From NCBI GenBank assembly GCA_049513975.1, contig JBEKVM010000029.1, forward strand, positions 21,196-85,195: 64,000 nt of DNA. The letters are read 5' to 3'. Every line of letters starts with the position of its first letter. The first letter of the stretch is position 1. The notes below the pieces were generated by a model. That model worked only from the letters and a program-made list of their open reading frames with translations, was not told where the DNA came from and searched no databases. The position numbers were made by a program, and so were the translations under genes. This DNA is from JBEKOF01 sp049513975. GTDB lineage: Bacteria > Verrucomicrobiota > Verrucomicrobiia > Limisphaerales > Palsa-1400. Below, piece after piece: positions 25,660 through 31,154 of this stretch.

Positions 25660-25734
25660 TGGCTGCCCCGCCTGGTTTTGCTCCAGGTCCTCCGGTTTCA
25701 GAGACCGGCGCACTCCTGAGTATGCAACGAGGCA
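25660..25734 (-). tRNA. tRNA-Gln(CTG), array member 1, non-canonical T-loop
   Basis: Acceptor TGCCTCG/CGGGGCA, anticodon loop CTCTGAA, D arm GCAT/GTGC and T stem CCTGG/CCAGG are all intact. The T-loop is AGCAAAA (G55). Discriminator G and CCA are encoded. Confidence 0.85.
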
Positions 25735-25735
25735 A

Positions 25736-25809
25736 TGGTCGCCCGGGAAGGTTCTGCCCCTTCGATTTCTGGGTGTAGGCCGGACGTGATTCTATTTCAC
25801 CACCGGGCG
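25736..25809 (-). tRNA. tRNA-Val(TAC), array member 2
   Basis: Acceptor CGCCCGG/CCGGGCG is perfect. The anticodon loop is CCTACAC on a stem with one mismatch, and the T-loop is GGCAGAA. CCA is encoded. Only 1 bp separates it from member 1. Confidence 0.8.
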
Positions 25810-25894
25810 ATTTTGAGTTAAGAATTTGGAATGCGGAGTGCGGAATGAAGACGCCCCACTCTGCATTCTGCATTCTTCATTCTGCATTTCCGAG

Positions 25895-25968
25895 TGGCTG
25901 CCGGGGCTGGAGTTGCACCAACATATGCGCCTTCAAAGGGCGCTGTCCTACGATTAGACGACCCGGCA
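25895..25968 (-). tRNA. tRNA-Gln(TTG), array member 3
   Basis: Acceptor TGCCGGG/CCCGGCA, anticodon stem GCGCC/GGCGC with loop CTTTGAA, and T-loop TGCAACT. CCA is encoded, discriminator G. Confidence 0.87.
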
Positions 25969-26066
25969 AATGGGAAATGATGAAGGATGGAGGATGAAGG
26001 AAGAATTGAGGGCCGCTGCGATGTTTTGACTTCATCCTTCTTCCTTCATCCTTCTTACTGGAAGAG

Positions 26067-26140
26067 TGGTGGCCCGCCAGGGTAACGCTCCCTGTTCAAC
26101 GGCTTAAAAGACCGTTGCATCACTTTAATGCTTGCAGGCC
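26067..26140 (-). tRNA. tRNA-Lys(TTT), array member 4
   Basis: Acceptor GGCCTGC/GCGGGCC has one G-T pair. The anticodon loop is CTTTTAA, the D arm GCAT/ATGC with loop TAAAGTG (no GG), and the T-loop AGCGTTA. CCA is encoded. Confidence 0.85.
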
Positions 26141-26243
26141 ATGACGATTGCGGATTGGCGATTGCGGATTGCGGATTTGAAGACAAAGGTCCGGCTGTCC
26201 GGGCGCGCTCTCAATTCGCAATTCGCAATCCGCAATTGAAAGA

Positions 26244-26315
26244 TGGAGCCTCCAGCCGGTGCTGCCCCGGCACGAATTCTTTACAAAAGAAATCCACAGG
26301 CTGCTGCATGGAGGC
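26244..26315 (-). tRNA. tRNA-Thr(TGT), array member 5
   Basis: Acceptor GCCTCCA/TGGAGGC, anticodon loop TTTGTAA, T stem GCCGG/CCGGC with loop GGCAGCA. The D arm is very short (CAG-CAGC-CTG). CCA is encoded. Confidence 0.82.
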
Positions 26316-26322
26316 GCATTGG

Positions 26323-26353
26323 CTCGACGGGCCGTAGCTCGAAGAGCGAAGGC
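26323..26353. repeat. Short palindromic element at the 3' end of member 6
   Basis: This 31-nt GC-rich derivative sits exactly between two TGG (CCA) copies at 26320-26322 and 26354-26356. Confidence 0.6.
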
Positions 26354-26425
26354 TGGTCGCAGTCCCCAGTGCTGCCCTGGGCAGAGCGGGCGTATGAAAC
26401 CTGCCTGAGCGCTGGCTCGACTGCG
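26354..26425 (-). tRNA. tRNA-Met(CAT), array member 6
   Basis: Acceptor CGCAGTC/GACTGCG is perfect. The anticodon loop is TTCATAC, the T-loop GGCAGCA and the D arm the short GAGC-CAGC-GCTC. CCA is encoded. It could also be an Ile-CAT (lysidine) gene. Confidence 0.8.
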
Positions 26426-26470
26426 GTGGGCGAATGGCCGTCTTGGGGAAGGGCTTCACACGACCGAAAT
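26426..26470. other. Unassigned spacer in the array
   Basis: This 45-bp segment begins with GTGGGCGAATGG and contains another TGG, but it does not fold as a tRNA. It may be a degraded unit or repeat. Confidence 0.3.
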
Positions 26471-26580
26471 TGGCGTCCCTGACCGGCTTTGCTCCCGCCT
26501 ACGTTCAGATGCTACGGCGGGCAAGCCGGTGATCTCCTGCATGAGAGGCAGGCGTGTTGGCTGGGCTACACTACAGGGAT
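26471..26580 (-). tRNA. tRNA-Glu(CTC), array member 7, T-loop interrupted by a palindrome
   Basis: The anticodon stem CCTGC/GCAGG carries loop CTCTCAT (anticodon CTC), the D arm is GTGT/ACAC, and the acceptor has one mismatch (first pair). The T stem ACCGG/CCGGT encloses an inserted palindrome of about 34 nt (CCGCCTACG ... CTACGGCGGG), making the gene 110 nt. It may be inactive unless the insert is tolerated or removed. Confidence 0.7.
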
Positions 26581-26585
26581 GGAAT

Positions 26586-26677
26586 TGGTGCGCGCGTCCG
26601 GTAACGCTCCGGAACCCGGCACTGATCTAGTGCGATGCGGGGTATAAAGCCGCCGGCTCTCTTTGAGCTACGCGCGC
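26586..26677 (-). tRNA. Class II tRNA, array member 8 (anticodon probably TAT)
   Basis: Acceptor GCGCGCG/CGCGCGC, D arm GCTC-AAAGA-GAGC, long variable hairpin GCACT-AGATC-AGTGC and T-loop AGCGTTA. The anticodon loop (TTTATAC on an imperfect stem) reads TAT; a shifted fold would read TTA. A long variable arm with an Ile anticodon is abnormal, so the identity is open (Tyr, Ile or a stop reader). Confidence 0.55.
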
Positions 26678-26682
26678 GCAAA

Positions 26683-26770
26683 TGGCGGAATGCCGTGGAG
26701 TTGCGCCACATGCCCGAAGGCACGCACTCGTTAGCACCGAGGCCCGGCTCGCTCGTCCGGTTGACATTCC
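26683..26770 (-). tRNA. tRNA-Ser(GCT), array member 9
   Basis: Class II with variable arm TGCC-TTCG-GGCA. The anticodon loop is GTGCTAA, the D stem CCGG/CCGG, the acceptor GGAATGT/GCATTCC and the T-loop CGCAACT. Discriminator G and CCA are encoded. Confidence 0.85.
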
Positions 26771-26773
26771 AAA

Positions 26774-26848
26774 TGGTGCCCGTGGCAGGACTTGCGCCTG
26801 CACTGTCGAAGGTTTGAGCTTCGCGCCTCTGCCTTGGGCTACACGGGC
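26774..26848 (-). tRNA. tRNA with Leu anticodon CAA, class I, array member 10
   Basis: Acceptor GCCCGTG/CACGGGC, anticodon stem CGAAG/CTTCG with loop CTCAAAC, T-loop CGCAAGT. The variable region is only about 5 nt, unlike any normal bacterial tRNA-Leu. Discriminator A and CCA are encoded. Confidence 0.8.
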
Positions 26849-26851
26849 TGT

Positions 26852-26926
26852 TGGTGCCCACGGCCGGATTTGCACCGACACTGGGCGCGTTTTAAGTGCG
26901 CTGTCTCTGCGTTGGACTACATGGGC
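26852..26926 (-). tRNA. tRNA with Leu anticodon TAA, class I, array member 11
   Basis: Acceptor GCCCATG/CGTGGGC, anticodon stem GCGCA/TGCGC-type with loop CTTAAAA, T-loop TGCAAAT. Short variable loop, discriminator A, CCA encoded. Confidence 0.82.
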
Positions 26927-26930
26927 AAGT

Positions 26931-27006
26931 TGGTACCGCGTGAAGGAATTGCACCCTCAACCTTCCCGTTCTGAGCGGGACGCCTCTGCTGTTGGGCTAA
27001 CGCGGC
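26931..27006 (-). tRNA. tRNA with Leu anticodon CAG, class I, array member 12
   Basis: Acceptor GCCGCGT/ACGCGGT (first pair G-T), anticodon stem TCCCG/CGGGA with loop CTCAGAA, T-loop TGCAATT. Short variable loop, CCA encoded. Confidence 0.82.
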
Positions 27007-27012
27007 CTGGAT

Positions 27013-27088
27013 TGGCACTCCCGGAAGGACTCTCACCCTCATCTTCGACGTTCGAAGCGTCGCGCTCTGGTGATTGAGCTACGGGAGC
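27013..27088 (-). tRNA. tRNA-Arg(TCG), array member 13
   Basis: Acceptor GCTCCCG/CGGGAGT, anticodon stem CGACG/CGTCG with loop CTTCGAA, D arm GCTC/GAGC. The T-loop is TGAGAGT, one of only two in the array lacking C56. CCA is encoded. Confidence 0.84.
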
Positions 27089-27201
27089 GGGAAGAAGTGC
27101 AAAATGCGGAATGCAGAATGCAGAATGAAATGCCGCACACCATGCCTTGCCTTCGGGATGGTCTCACTCTGCATTCTTCACTCTCAATTCTCCATTCGAA
27201 A

Positions 27202-27276
27202 TGGTGGGTTGCCGCGGAATTGCACCGCGTTCTCGCCGGTTAAGAGCCGGGACTTCACTGTAAAAGTTTGCAACCC
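27202..27276 (-). tRNA. tRNA-Lys(CTT), array member 14
   Basis: Acceptor GGGTTGC/GCAACCC, anticodon loop CTCTTAA, D arm ACTT/AAGT, T stem CGCGG/CCGCG with loop TGCAATT. CCA is encoded. Confidence 0.87.
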
Positions 27277-27278
27277 GG

Positions 27279-27355
27279 ACGCGACGCGATGGCGGAGTTG
27301 AACCGCCGCAGCCAGGTCTGTGAGGCCCTTGCCGGCACCGGTGTTCGCGTCGCGT
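27279..27355 (-). other. tRNA-like structured element
   Basis: It is closed by a perfect 11-bp inverted repeat (ACGCGACGCGA and its complement) and contains a T-arm with the canonical loop TTCAACT on GGCGG/CCGCC plus a possible CAC anticodon. The D arm is unconvincing and no CCA follows. It may be a degenerate tRNA-Val or another small RNA; it lies 2 bp upstream of member 14. Confidence 0.35.
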
Positions 27356-27406
27356 AAGTAATAATCGTCGTTGTTGATTGTCTCCAAAGGACGTAACAAT
27401 CCAGGC

Positions 27407-28168
27407 ATGACGATTCCGGCTGAATTGCTGCAACGCCTGGCCGCCGCCAAAAGCGTGACGGTGCTGACGGGCGCCGGCGTGTCGGCGGAAAGCGGGGTCC
27501 CCACATTTCGCGATGCCCAGACCGGGCTGTGGGCGAAATTCAGTCCCGAAGAACTGGCCACGCCGCGCGCCTTCCGGCGAAATCCCCGCCTGGTTTGGGA
27601 ATGGTATGAATGGCGGCGTGAGCTTGTCGCCGCCGCCAAGCCAAACCCGGCGCACCTCGCCCTGGCAGAAATGGAGAAGGTCTTTCCGCGGTTCCATCTC
27701 ATCACGCAAAACGTGGACGGTCTGCATCAACGCGCTGGAAGCCGGCGGGTCATCGAACTGCACGGCAATATCATGCGCACGAAATGTTTTGACGAGGGCA
27801 CGCTGGTTTCGAGTTGGAAAGACACCGGCGATGTCCCGCCGAAATGCCCGGCCTGTGGCGGCTGGTTGCGCCCCGACGTGGTTTGGTTTGAAGAGGCAAT
27901 GCCGGAAGCGGAGATGGCACAGGCCGCGACGGCGAGCACGCATTGCGACGTCTTTTTTTCCATCGGCACGTCCACTGTTGTTTATCCCGCGGCCGCCCTG
28001 CCAGCGGAAGCGTTGCGCAGCGGGGCGACCGTGGCGGAGATCAATCCGCAACCCACACCATTCACGCCGCAGGCGCATTTTGCTCTGGCTGGGGCGGCCG
28101 GGGTTGTGTTGCCCGAATTGATGGAGGGCCTCAACGCCGTGCGTGGCGGGCTGCGCGCGTCGTCGTAG
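27407..28168 (+). CDS. cobB: SIR2-family NAD-dependent protein deacylase
   Basis: This 253-aa sirtuin has the NAD site TGAGVSAESGVPTFRD, LITQNVDGLH, catalytic His in ELHGN, a zinc site with CPACGG and ITEINPQP-type nucleotide contact (VAEINPQP). The WYEWRR segment provides the Tyr-x-x-Arg pair of class III sirtuins, which favours removal of succinyl or malonyl groups. ATG-27407 is chosen because the family starts about 12 residues before GAGVSAE. It lies antisense to, and in the middle of, the tRNA array. Confidence 0.92.
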   Translation: MTIPAELLQRLAAAKSVTVLTGAGVSAESGVPTFRDAQTGLWAKFSPEELATPRAFRRNPRLVWEWYEWRRELVAAAKPNPAHLALAEMEKVFPRFHLITQNVDGLHQRAGSRRVIELHGNIMRTKCFDEGTLVSSWKDTGDVPPKCPACGGWLRPDVVWFEEAMPEAEMAQAATASTHCDVFFSIGTSTVVYPAAALPAEALRSGATVAEINPQPTPFTPQAHFALAGAAGVVLPELMEGLNAVRGGLRASS

Positions 28169-28197
28169 GCCCACCTCCGCTCTACGAGCTACGGCGG

Positions 28198-28223
28198 CCA
28201 ACCTTCGCCGCGGCGAAGGTTGG
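28198..28223. repeat. Perfect 26-bp palindrome at the CCA end of member 16
   Basis: CCAACCTTCGCCG is followed by its exact complement. It overlaps the TGG (CCA) of the tRNA-Cys gene and shares the TTCGCC/GGCGAA core of the other array repeats. Confidence 0.8.
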
Positions 28224-28295
28224 AATCCCGTGCTGGAATTGCACCAGCCTTTGCGGTTCTGCAGACCGCCGCCTGAGCTGCTCGGCCAACGGGAC
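28221..28295 (-). tRNA. tRNA-Cys(GCA), array member 16
   Basis: Acceptor GTCCCGT/ACGGGAT, anticodon stem GCGGT/ACCGC with loop CTGCAGA, T-loop TGCAATT. CCA is encoded. Discriminator T, as required by bacterial CysRS. Confidence 0.85.
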
Positions 28296-28307
28296 GCACT
28301 TCAAAAT

Positions 28308-28382
28308 TGGGGTGACCAACCGGAGTTGCACCGGCACAAACGCCGTCACGGGGCGTGATGCTGCTGTTACATCATGATCACC
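28308..28382 (-). tRNA. tRNA-His(GTG), array member 17
   Basis: Acceptor GTGATCA/TGGTCAC with an additional G(-1) opposite discriminator C73, the histidine identity pair. The anticodon loop is CCGTGAC (C33), the T-loop TGCAACT. CCA is encoded. Confidence 0.85.
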
Positions 28383-28482
28383 ATGGCAAAAGTGCAAAGT
28401 TGTGAACGCAAAGTGCAGAGTGGAAGGCACCATGTTCGCGTCCTTCCATTCTTCACTCTGCATTCTGCCTTCTTCACTCAAA

Positions 28483-28558
28483 TGGAGCCCCTGGCCGGAC
28501 TCGCACCGGCGGATACGAGTTTACGAAACTCGCCCTGTTGCTGCTGAGGCACGGGGGC
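28483..28558 (-). tRNA. tRNA-Thr(CGT), array member 18
   Basis: Anticodon stem CGAGT/ACTCG with loop TTCGTAA, T stem GCCGG/CCGGC with loop TGCGAGT, acceptor with one C-A mismatch. CCA is encoded. Confidence 0.83.
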
Positions 28559-28691
28559 GGGAAAGAAAGGATGAAGGATGAAGGCTGAAGGCTAAAGTAA
28601 AGGCAAAAGCGAGCGATCAACAAGAGATTCTAATGCTCGCTGAGCAATCTTTTCCTTCATCCTTCATACTTCTTCCTTCTTACTTCAAAAC

Positions 28692-28742
28692 TGGCGCTCT
28701 CACATGGATTTGCACCATGAGGTTCTGGCTTCGTTACGGCCA
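28692..28742 (-). pseudogene. tRNA 3' half (apparent anticodon AAC)
   Basis: CCA, acceptor 3' strand, T arm CATGG/CCATG with loop TGCAAAT, and an anticodon arm with loop GTAACGA are present. The D arm and 5' acceptor strand are missing. The 3' end of the gene at 28734-29306 begins where the tRNA breaks off. Confidence 0.65.
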
Positions 28743-29306
28743 AACACTCGCCCGGTTTGTCGCCAGGTTGTCGAGAATCCAGGTTTTGTTGCGAAGCGGA
28801 AAAAGAGTTAATCTCGACATGTTGTCAACATTACTGGCGGCCTCCCGGACCTCGGCCATATTCGGCAGGCGGACGTAATTGCTGCCTTCGATCATCACCT
28901 GGGGTGCTCGGTGCTCCATGTAGTCCCGTACGTAGCTGCCCAGGGAGCCGCTGTTCGGCGGCCAGTCCGAGGACCGTGGAAGATTCGTGGAACCACTCCG
29001 AAGATCAACGACAAATACCAACATGGACGTGTCGTCGTCGTCCACACACAAGAAGCGTTTGCCGTCCGCAAAAGCATAGAGACAAAGAGGACAATCAAAA
29101 AAGTCGCCCCATATACTGAACAACTTGGTTTCGCCGGCATAGACGGGATATTCCTTGTCCCCCCACCACAGAGGTGCTGGGAGCTTGACAGCCGCCACGA
29201 CTTTCCCGTTTGCGCGAAGCTTCACACTGCGCGTTCCCAATAGCTGCCATAGCGCCAAGCCAATGGCGGCGACTATGAGAATAAGAATGACGATTCGTCG
29301 TTTCAC
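28734..29306 (-). CDS. Membrane-anchored protein of unknown function within the array
   Basis: This 190-aa protein has one N-terminal membrane anchor (RIVILILIVAAIGLALWQLL) and an extracytoplasmic domain containing FFDCPLCLYAF and LCVDDDDTSMLVFVVDL. No family is recognised. Its stop codon lies inside the half-tRNA, which suggests that insertion of this gene destroyed that tRNA. Codon use is less GC-biased than its neighbours. Confidence 0.6.
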   Translation of the reverse strand: MKRRIVILILIVAAIGLALWQLLGTRSVKLRANGKVVAAVKLPAPLWWGDKEYPVYAGETKLFSIWGDFFDCPLCLYAFADGKRFLCVDDDDTSMLVFVVDLRSGSTNLPRSSDWPPNSGSLGSYVRDYMEHRAPQVMIEGSNYVRLPNMAEVREAASNVDNMSRLTLFPLRNKTWILDNLATNRASVWP

Positions 29307-29397
29307 GATGTGCAGCGCCTGGAATCTATAAGCCTGGAACGCCCCTCGTAGCCATCATAAATTCGGGCTGACTCAGTTTCTTGCATTTAGAGCAAAT

Positions 29398-29475
29398 TGG
29401 CATCCGTGATCGGACTCGCACCGATTAGGCCCGGCTTGAAAGACCGGCTGCTCGATCTGCTTTGCATTCACGGAC
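29398..29475 (-). tRNA. tRNA-Glu(TTC), array member 20
   Basis: Acceptor GTCCGTG/CACGGAT, anticodon stem CCGGT/GCCGG with loop CTTTCAA, T stem ATCGG/CCGAT with loop TGCGAGT. Discriminator G, CCA encoded. Confidence 0.85.
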
Positions 29476-29496
29476 TAATTGCGCAGGACTGAGAAT

Positions 29497-29571
29497 TGGC
29501 CCCCGAGGTTGGTATCGCGCCAACGTCTCCTCCTCTTCAGGGAGGCGCTAATCTTCCTCAGCTACCCGGGG
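29497..29571 (-). tRNA. tRNA-Phe(GAA), array member 21
   Basis: Acceptor CCCCGGG/CTCGGGG, anticodon stem CCTCC/GGAGG with loop CTGAAGA, T stem GTTGG/CCAAC with loop CGCGATA. CCA is encoded. Confidence 0.85.
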
Positions 29572-29580
29572 AATGAATGG

Positions 29581-29657
29581 CCCGGTAGAGGGAGACTCTG
29601 TCGAGCTGTGACTAAATCGAGTCAGGGTTCGACGGAGTCTCCCTACCGGGAAAAGTA
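29581..29657. repeat. MITE-like inverted repeat replacing the CCA junction of member 22
   Basis: CCCGGTAGAGGGAGACTC at the left is complementary to GAGTCTCCCTACCGGG at the right, around a central segment. It separates a TGG at 29578-29580 from tRNA-Ile(GAT), which consequently lacks an adjoining CCA. Confidence 0.8.
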
Positions 29658-29728
29658 TCGTCCCGGCAGGTAATGCTCCTGCGTCTTCCGGTTATCAGCC
29701 GGGCGCTCTGCTCTTGAGCTACAGGACG
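29658..29728 (-). tRNA. tRNA-Ile(GAT), array member 22, CCA not adjacent
   Basis: Acceptor CGTCCTG/CGGGACG, anticodon stem CCCGG/CCGGA-type with loop CTGATAA, D arm GCTC/GAGC, T stem GCAGG/CCTGC with loop AGCATTA. The next 3' bases read A-T-A-C instead of N-CCA, apparently because of the inverted repeat inserted there. Confidence 0.8.
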
Positions 29729-29874
29729 GTGGTTAGTTGCGGTTTCAGGCCGAAGCGTTTGGCGGGGCGGAACACGATGTTCAGCTTGCCGATTGGCCGG
29801 ATGCGCATGGCCCGATTTAGTTGGCAGCGCTTGCGAAAGAGCAACTGGCTTTGACAGCGGACAATGGGTTTCAT
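29719..29874 (-). CDS. Small basic protein (51 aa) within the array
   Basis: An ATG at 29874 with AAAGG about 8 nt upstream opens a 51-codon frame rich in Arg/Lys (MKPIVRCQSQLLFRKRC ... AMRIRPIGKLNIVF, FRPAKRFGLK) ending at TAG 29719. The stop overlaps the 5' end of tRNA-Ile(GAT). No family is recognised; the charge suggests nucleic-acid binding, which is only an inference. Confidence 0.5.
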   Translation of the reverse strand: MKPIVRCQSQLLFRKRCQLNRAMRIRPIGKLNIVFRPAKRFGLKPQLTTVL

Positions 29875-29906
29875 GGGATTACCTTTCGTTAAGGGTTTGG
29901 AATTGG

Positions 29907-30005
29907 CTTGCCGGGCCGAAGCCGCTTCCGGGAGGAGACATGGCCCGTCTTGGCTTCGCTTCGACGCGGCAGCCTGCGCCGCCCGCTGATGGAGGCGGCG
30001 AAAGC
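29907..30005. repeat. Array palindromic repeat, copy D (99 nt)
   Basis: It lies exactly between TGG at 29904-29906 and the TGG that is the CCA of member 24 at 30006-30008. GC-rich; diverged from copies A-C. Confidence 0.7.
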
Positions 30006-30096
30006 TGGCGGAAGGCGTCGGTAACGCTCCGACCTCGGGTTTGAGCCGATCCTGTTTTCGGGACAGGCGCAGCCAGCTTATATCTGCCTGCCTTCC
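30006..30096 (-). tRNA. tRNA-Ser(CGA), array member 24
   Basis: Class II. Acceptor GGAAGGC/GCCTTCC, D stem GCAG/CTGC with a GG-containing loop, anticodon stem CCTGT/ACAGG with loop CCCGAAA (C33), variable arm TCGG...CCGA, T-loop AGCGTTA. Discriminator G, CCA encoded. Confidence 0.82.
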
Positions 30097-30179
30097 TTAA
30101 GTGGAGAGTTGGGAGTAAAGAGTGTAGAATCGAAAATGCCTGTATTCTGCACTCTGCACTTTGCACTCTGCATTCAAAA

Positions 30180-30253
30180 TGGCTGCCAGACTTGGACTCG
30201 CACCAAGACAAGCGGCTTAACAGGCCGCCGTGCTACTTTGACACCACCTGGCA
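30180..30253 (-). tRNA. tRNA-Asn(GTT), array member 25
   Basis: Acceptor TGCCAGG/TCTGGCA, anticodon stem GCGGC/GCCGC with loop CTGTTAA, T stem CTTGG/CCAAG with loop TGCGAGT. Discriminator G, CCA encoded. Confidence 0.87.
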
Positions 30254-30255
30254 AT

Positions 30256-30332
30256 TGGCGCTGCCGGCAGGATTTGCACCCGCATAAGTTCGTTTAGAAG
30301 ACGAACGCCTCATCTCGTTCGGCCACGGCAGC
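30256..30332 (-). tRNA. tRNA-Arg(TCT), array member 26
   Basis: Acceptor GCTGCCG/CGGCAGC, anticodon stem TTCGT/ACGAA with loop CTTCTAA, T stem GCGGG/CCTGC with loop TGCAAAT. Discriminator G, CCA encoded; 2 bp from member 25. Confidence 0.86.
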
Positions 30333-30341
30333 TTTTGGAAA

Positions 30342-30417
30342 TGGTCGGAATGGCAGGGTTTTCACCTGCGGCCTCCCGGTCCCAAGCCGGGTGCTCTAAA
30401 GACTGAGCTACATTCCG
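30342..30417 (-). tRNA. tRNA-Pro(TGG), array member 27
   Basis: Acceptor CGGAATG/CATTCCG, anticodon stem CCCGG/CCGGG with loop CTTGGGA. The T-loop is TGAAAAC: G55 kept and C56 changed to A, while the D-loop (AGTCTTTAGA) has T where G19 is expected, a possible compensating 19-56 pair. It duplicates the anticodon of the canonical tRNA-Pro at 19885. CCA encoded. Confidence 0.86.
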
Positions 30418-30424
30418 TGAAGAA

Positions 30425-30500
30425 TGGCGGACCCGAAGGGAGTTGCACCCTCAACCCTCCCGCAGACAACGGGGCGCTCTGCTGATTGAGCTACGAGTCC
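30425..30500 (-). tRNA. tRNA-Asp(GTC), array member 28
   Basis: Acceptor GGACTCG/CGGGTCC, anticodon stem CCCG/CGGG with loop TTGTCTG, D arm GCTC/GAGC, T-loop TGCAACT. Discriminator G, CCA encoded. Confidence 0.83.
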
Positions 30501-30508
30501 GAAATTGG

Positions 30509-30606
30509 CCTGCCCGCCGAAGCTGCGCAGGACGAGGCGTAAAGCCCGCCTTCGCTAAAGCTACGGCGCGGCAGCCTTCGCCCGCCGTTGCACAGCGGGC
30601 GAAGGC
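30509..30606. repeat. Array palindromic repeat, copy A (98 nt)
   Basis: It lies exactly between TGG at 30506-30508 and the TGG that is the CCA of member 29. It contains CCTTCGCTAAAGCTACGG and ends GGGCGAAGGC. About 90% identical by eye to copy B. Confidence 0.88.
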
Positions 30607-30694
30607 TGGTGGGAAGTGCTGGTAACGCTCCAGTCGTCGCTTCCGACATGTTTTGAGACGTCCGGGTTACGGCCGGATTGCCGGATCACTTCCC
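30607..30694 (-). tRNA. Class II tRNA, array member 29 (anticodon probably CAA, Leu)
   Basis: Acceptor GGGAAGT/ACTTCCC is perfect and the T-loop is AGCGTTA. A hairpin GTCG-GAAG-CGAC fits a long variable arm. The anticodon arm folds only with an 8-nt loop (CTCAAAAC), reading CAA; the identity is therefore uncertain. CCA encoded. Confidence 0.6.
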
Positions 30695-30700
30695 TGAAAT

Positions 30701-30773
30701 TGGTAGCGGGGGTGGGAGTTGCGCCCACGGAGGCAGAGCTTATGAGGCTCGCCTGAATCTCATTCTCCCCGCA
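30701..30773 (-). tRNA. tRNA-Met(CAT), array member 30, possible initiator
   Basis: Acceptor TGCGGGG/CCCCGCT has an unpaired 1-72 position, as in initiator tRNAs, but the anticodon stem lacks the three G-C pairs of bacterial initiators. Anticodon loop CTCATAA, T-loop CGCAACT. CCA encoded. Confidence 0.78.
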
Positions 30774-30782
30774 GTGAAATGG

Positions 30783-30880
30783 CCTGCCAGCCGTAGCTGT
30801 GCAGGACGAGGCGTAACGTCGGCCTTCGCTAAAGCTACGGCGCGGCAGCCTTCGCCCGCCGTTGCACAGCGGGCGAAGGC
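30783..30880. repeat. Array palindromic repeat, copy B (98 nt)
   Basis: It lies exactly between TGG at 30780-30782 and the TGG that is the CCA of member 31. Confidence 0.88.
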
Positions 30881-30955
30881 TGGTGGAGTCGGTGGGTAAC
30901 GCTCCCACATCGGCTTGCTTGCAGGGCAAGTGCATTGCTTGTCTGCCACGACCCC
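30881..30955 (-). tRNA. tRNA-Ala(TGC), array member 31
   Basis: Acceptor GGGGTCG/CGACTCC, anticodon stem CTTGC/GCAAG with loop CCTGCAA (C33), T stem GTGGG/CCCAC with loop AGCGTTA. CCA encoded. The G3-U70 identity pair of tRNA-Ala is present (G3 opposite T70). Confidence 0.86.
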
Positions 30956-30970
30956 ATAAAGTCAAAAGAA

Positions 30971-31044
30971 TGGCAAGCCGCCCTGGTGCTGCCCCAGGCA
31001 AGCTGAGTTTTGGAGACTCTGCTGCACAGGCTGGTGCGCGACTT
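30971..31044 (-). tRNA. tRNA-Trp(CCA), array member 32
   Basis: Acceptor AAGTCGC/GCGGCTT, anticodon stem with loop CTCCAAA, T stem CCTGG/CCAGG with loop GGCAGCA. Discriminator G, CCA encoded. Confidence 0.84.
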
Positions 31045-31057
31045 GTTTTGGAATTGG

Positions 31058-31154
31058 CCTGCCAGCCGCAGCCGCGCAGGAGGAAACGAAAAGCCCGCCT
31101 TCGCTGAAGCTGCGGCGGGCAGCCTTCACCCGTTGACATGCAGCGGGGGAAGGC
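31058..31154. repeat. Array palindromic repeat, copy C (97 nt)
   Basis: It lies exactly between TGG at 31055-31057 and the TGG that is the CCA of member 33. Same layout as copies A and B with point differences. Confidence 0.85.

Noticed and set aside
26586..26677. Suppressor tRNA reading UAA
   Set aside because: A TTA register needs a mispaired anticodon stem; TAT fits better, so no suppressor claim is made.
27279..27355. tmRNA or a canonical tRNA-Val
   Set aside because: A canonical T-arm is present, but no D arm, CCA or tag frame can be found, so it is only listed as tRNA-like.
30509..31154. Group I/II intron or self-splicing insert at tRNA ends
   Set aside because: The ~98-nt inserts lie outside the mature tRNA and are simple palindromes.
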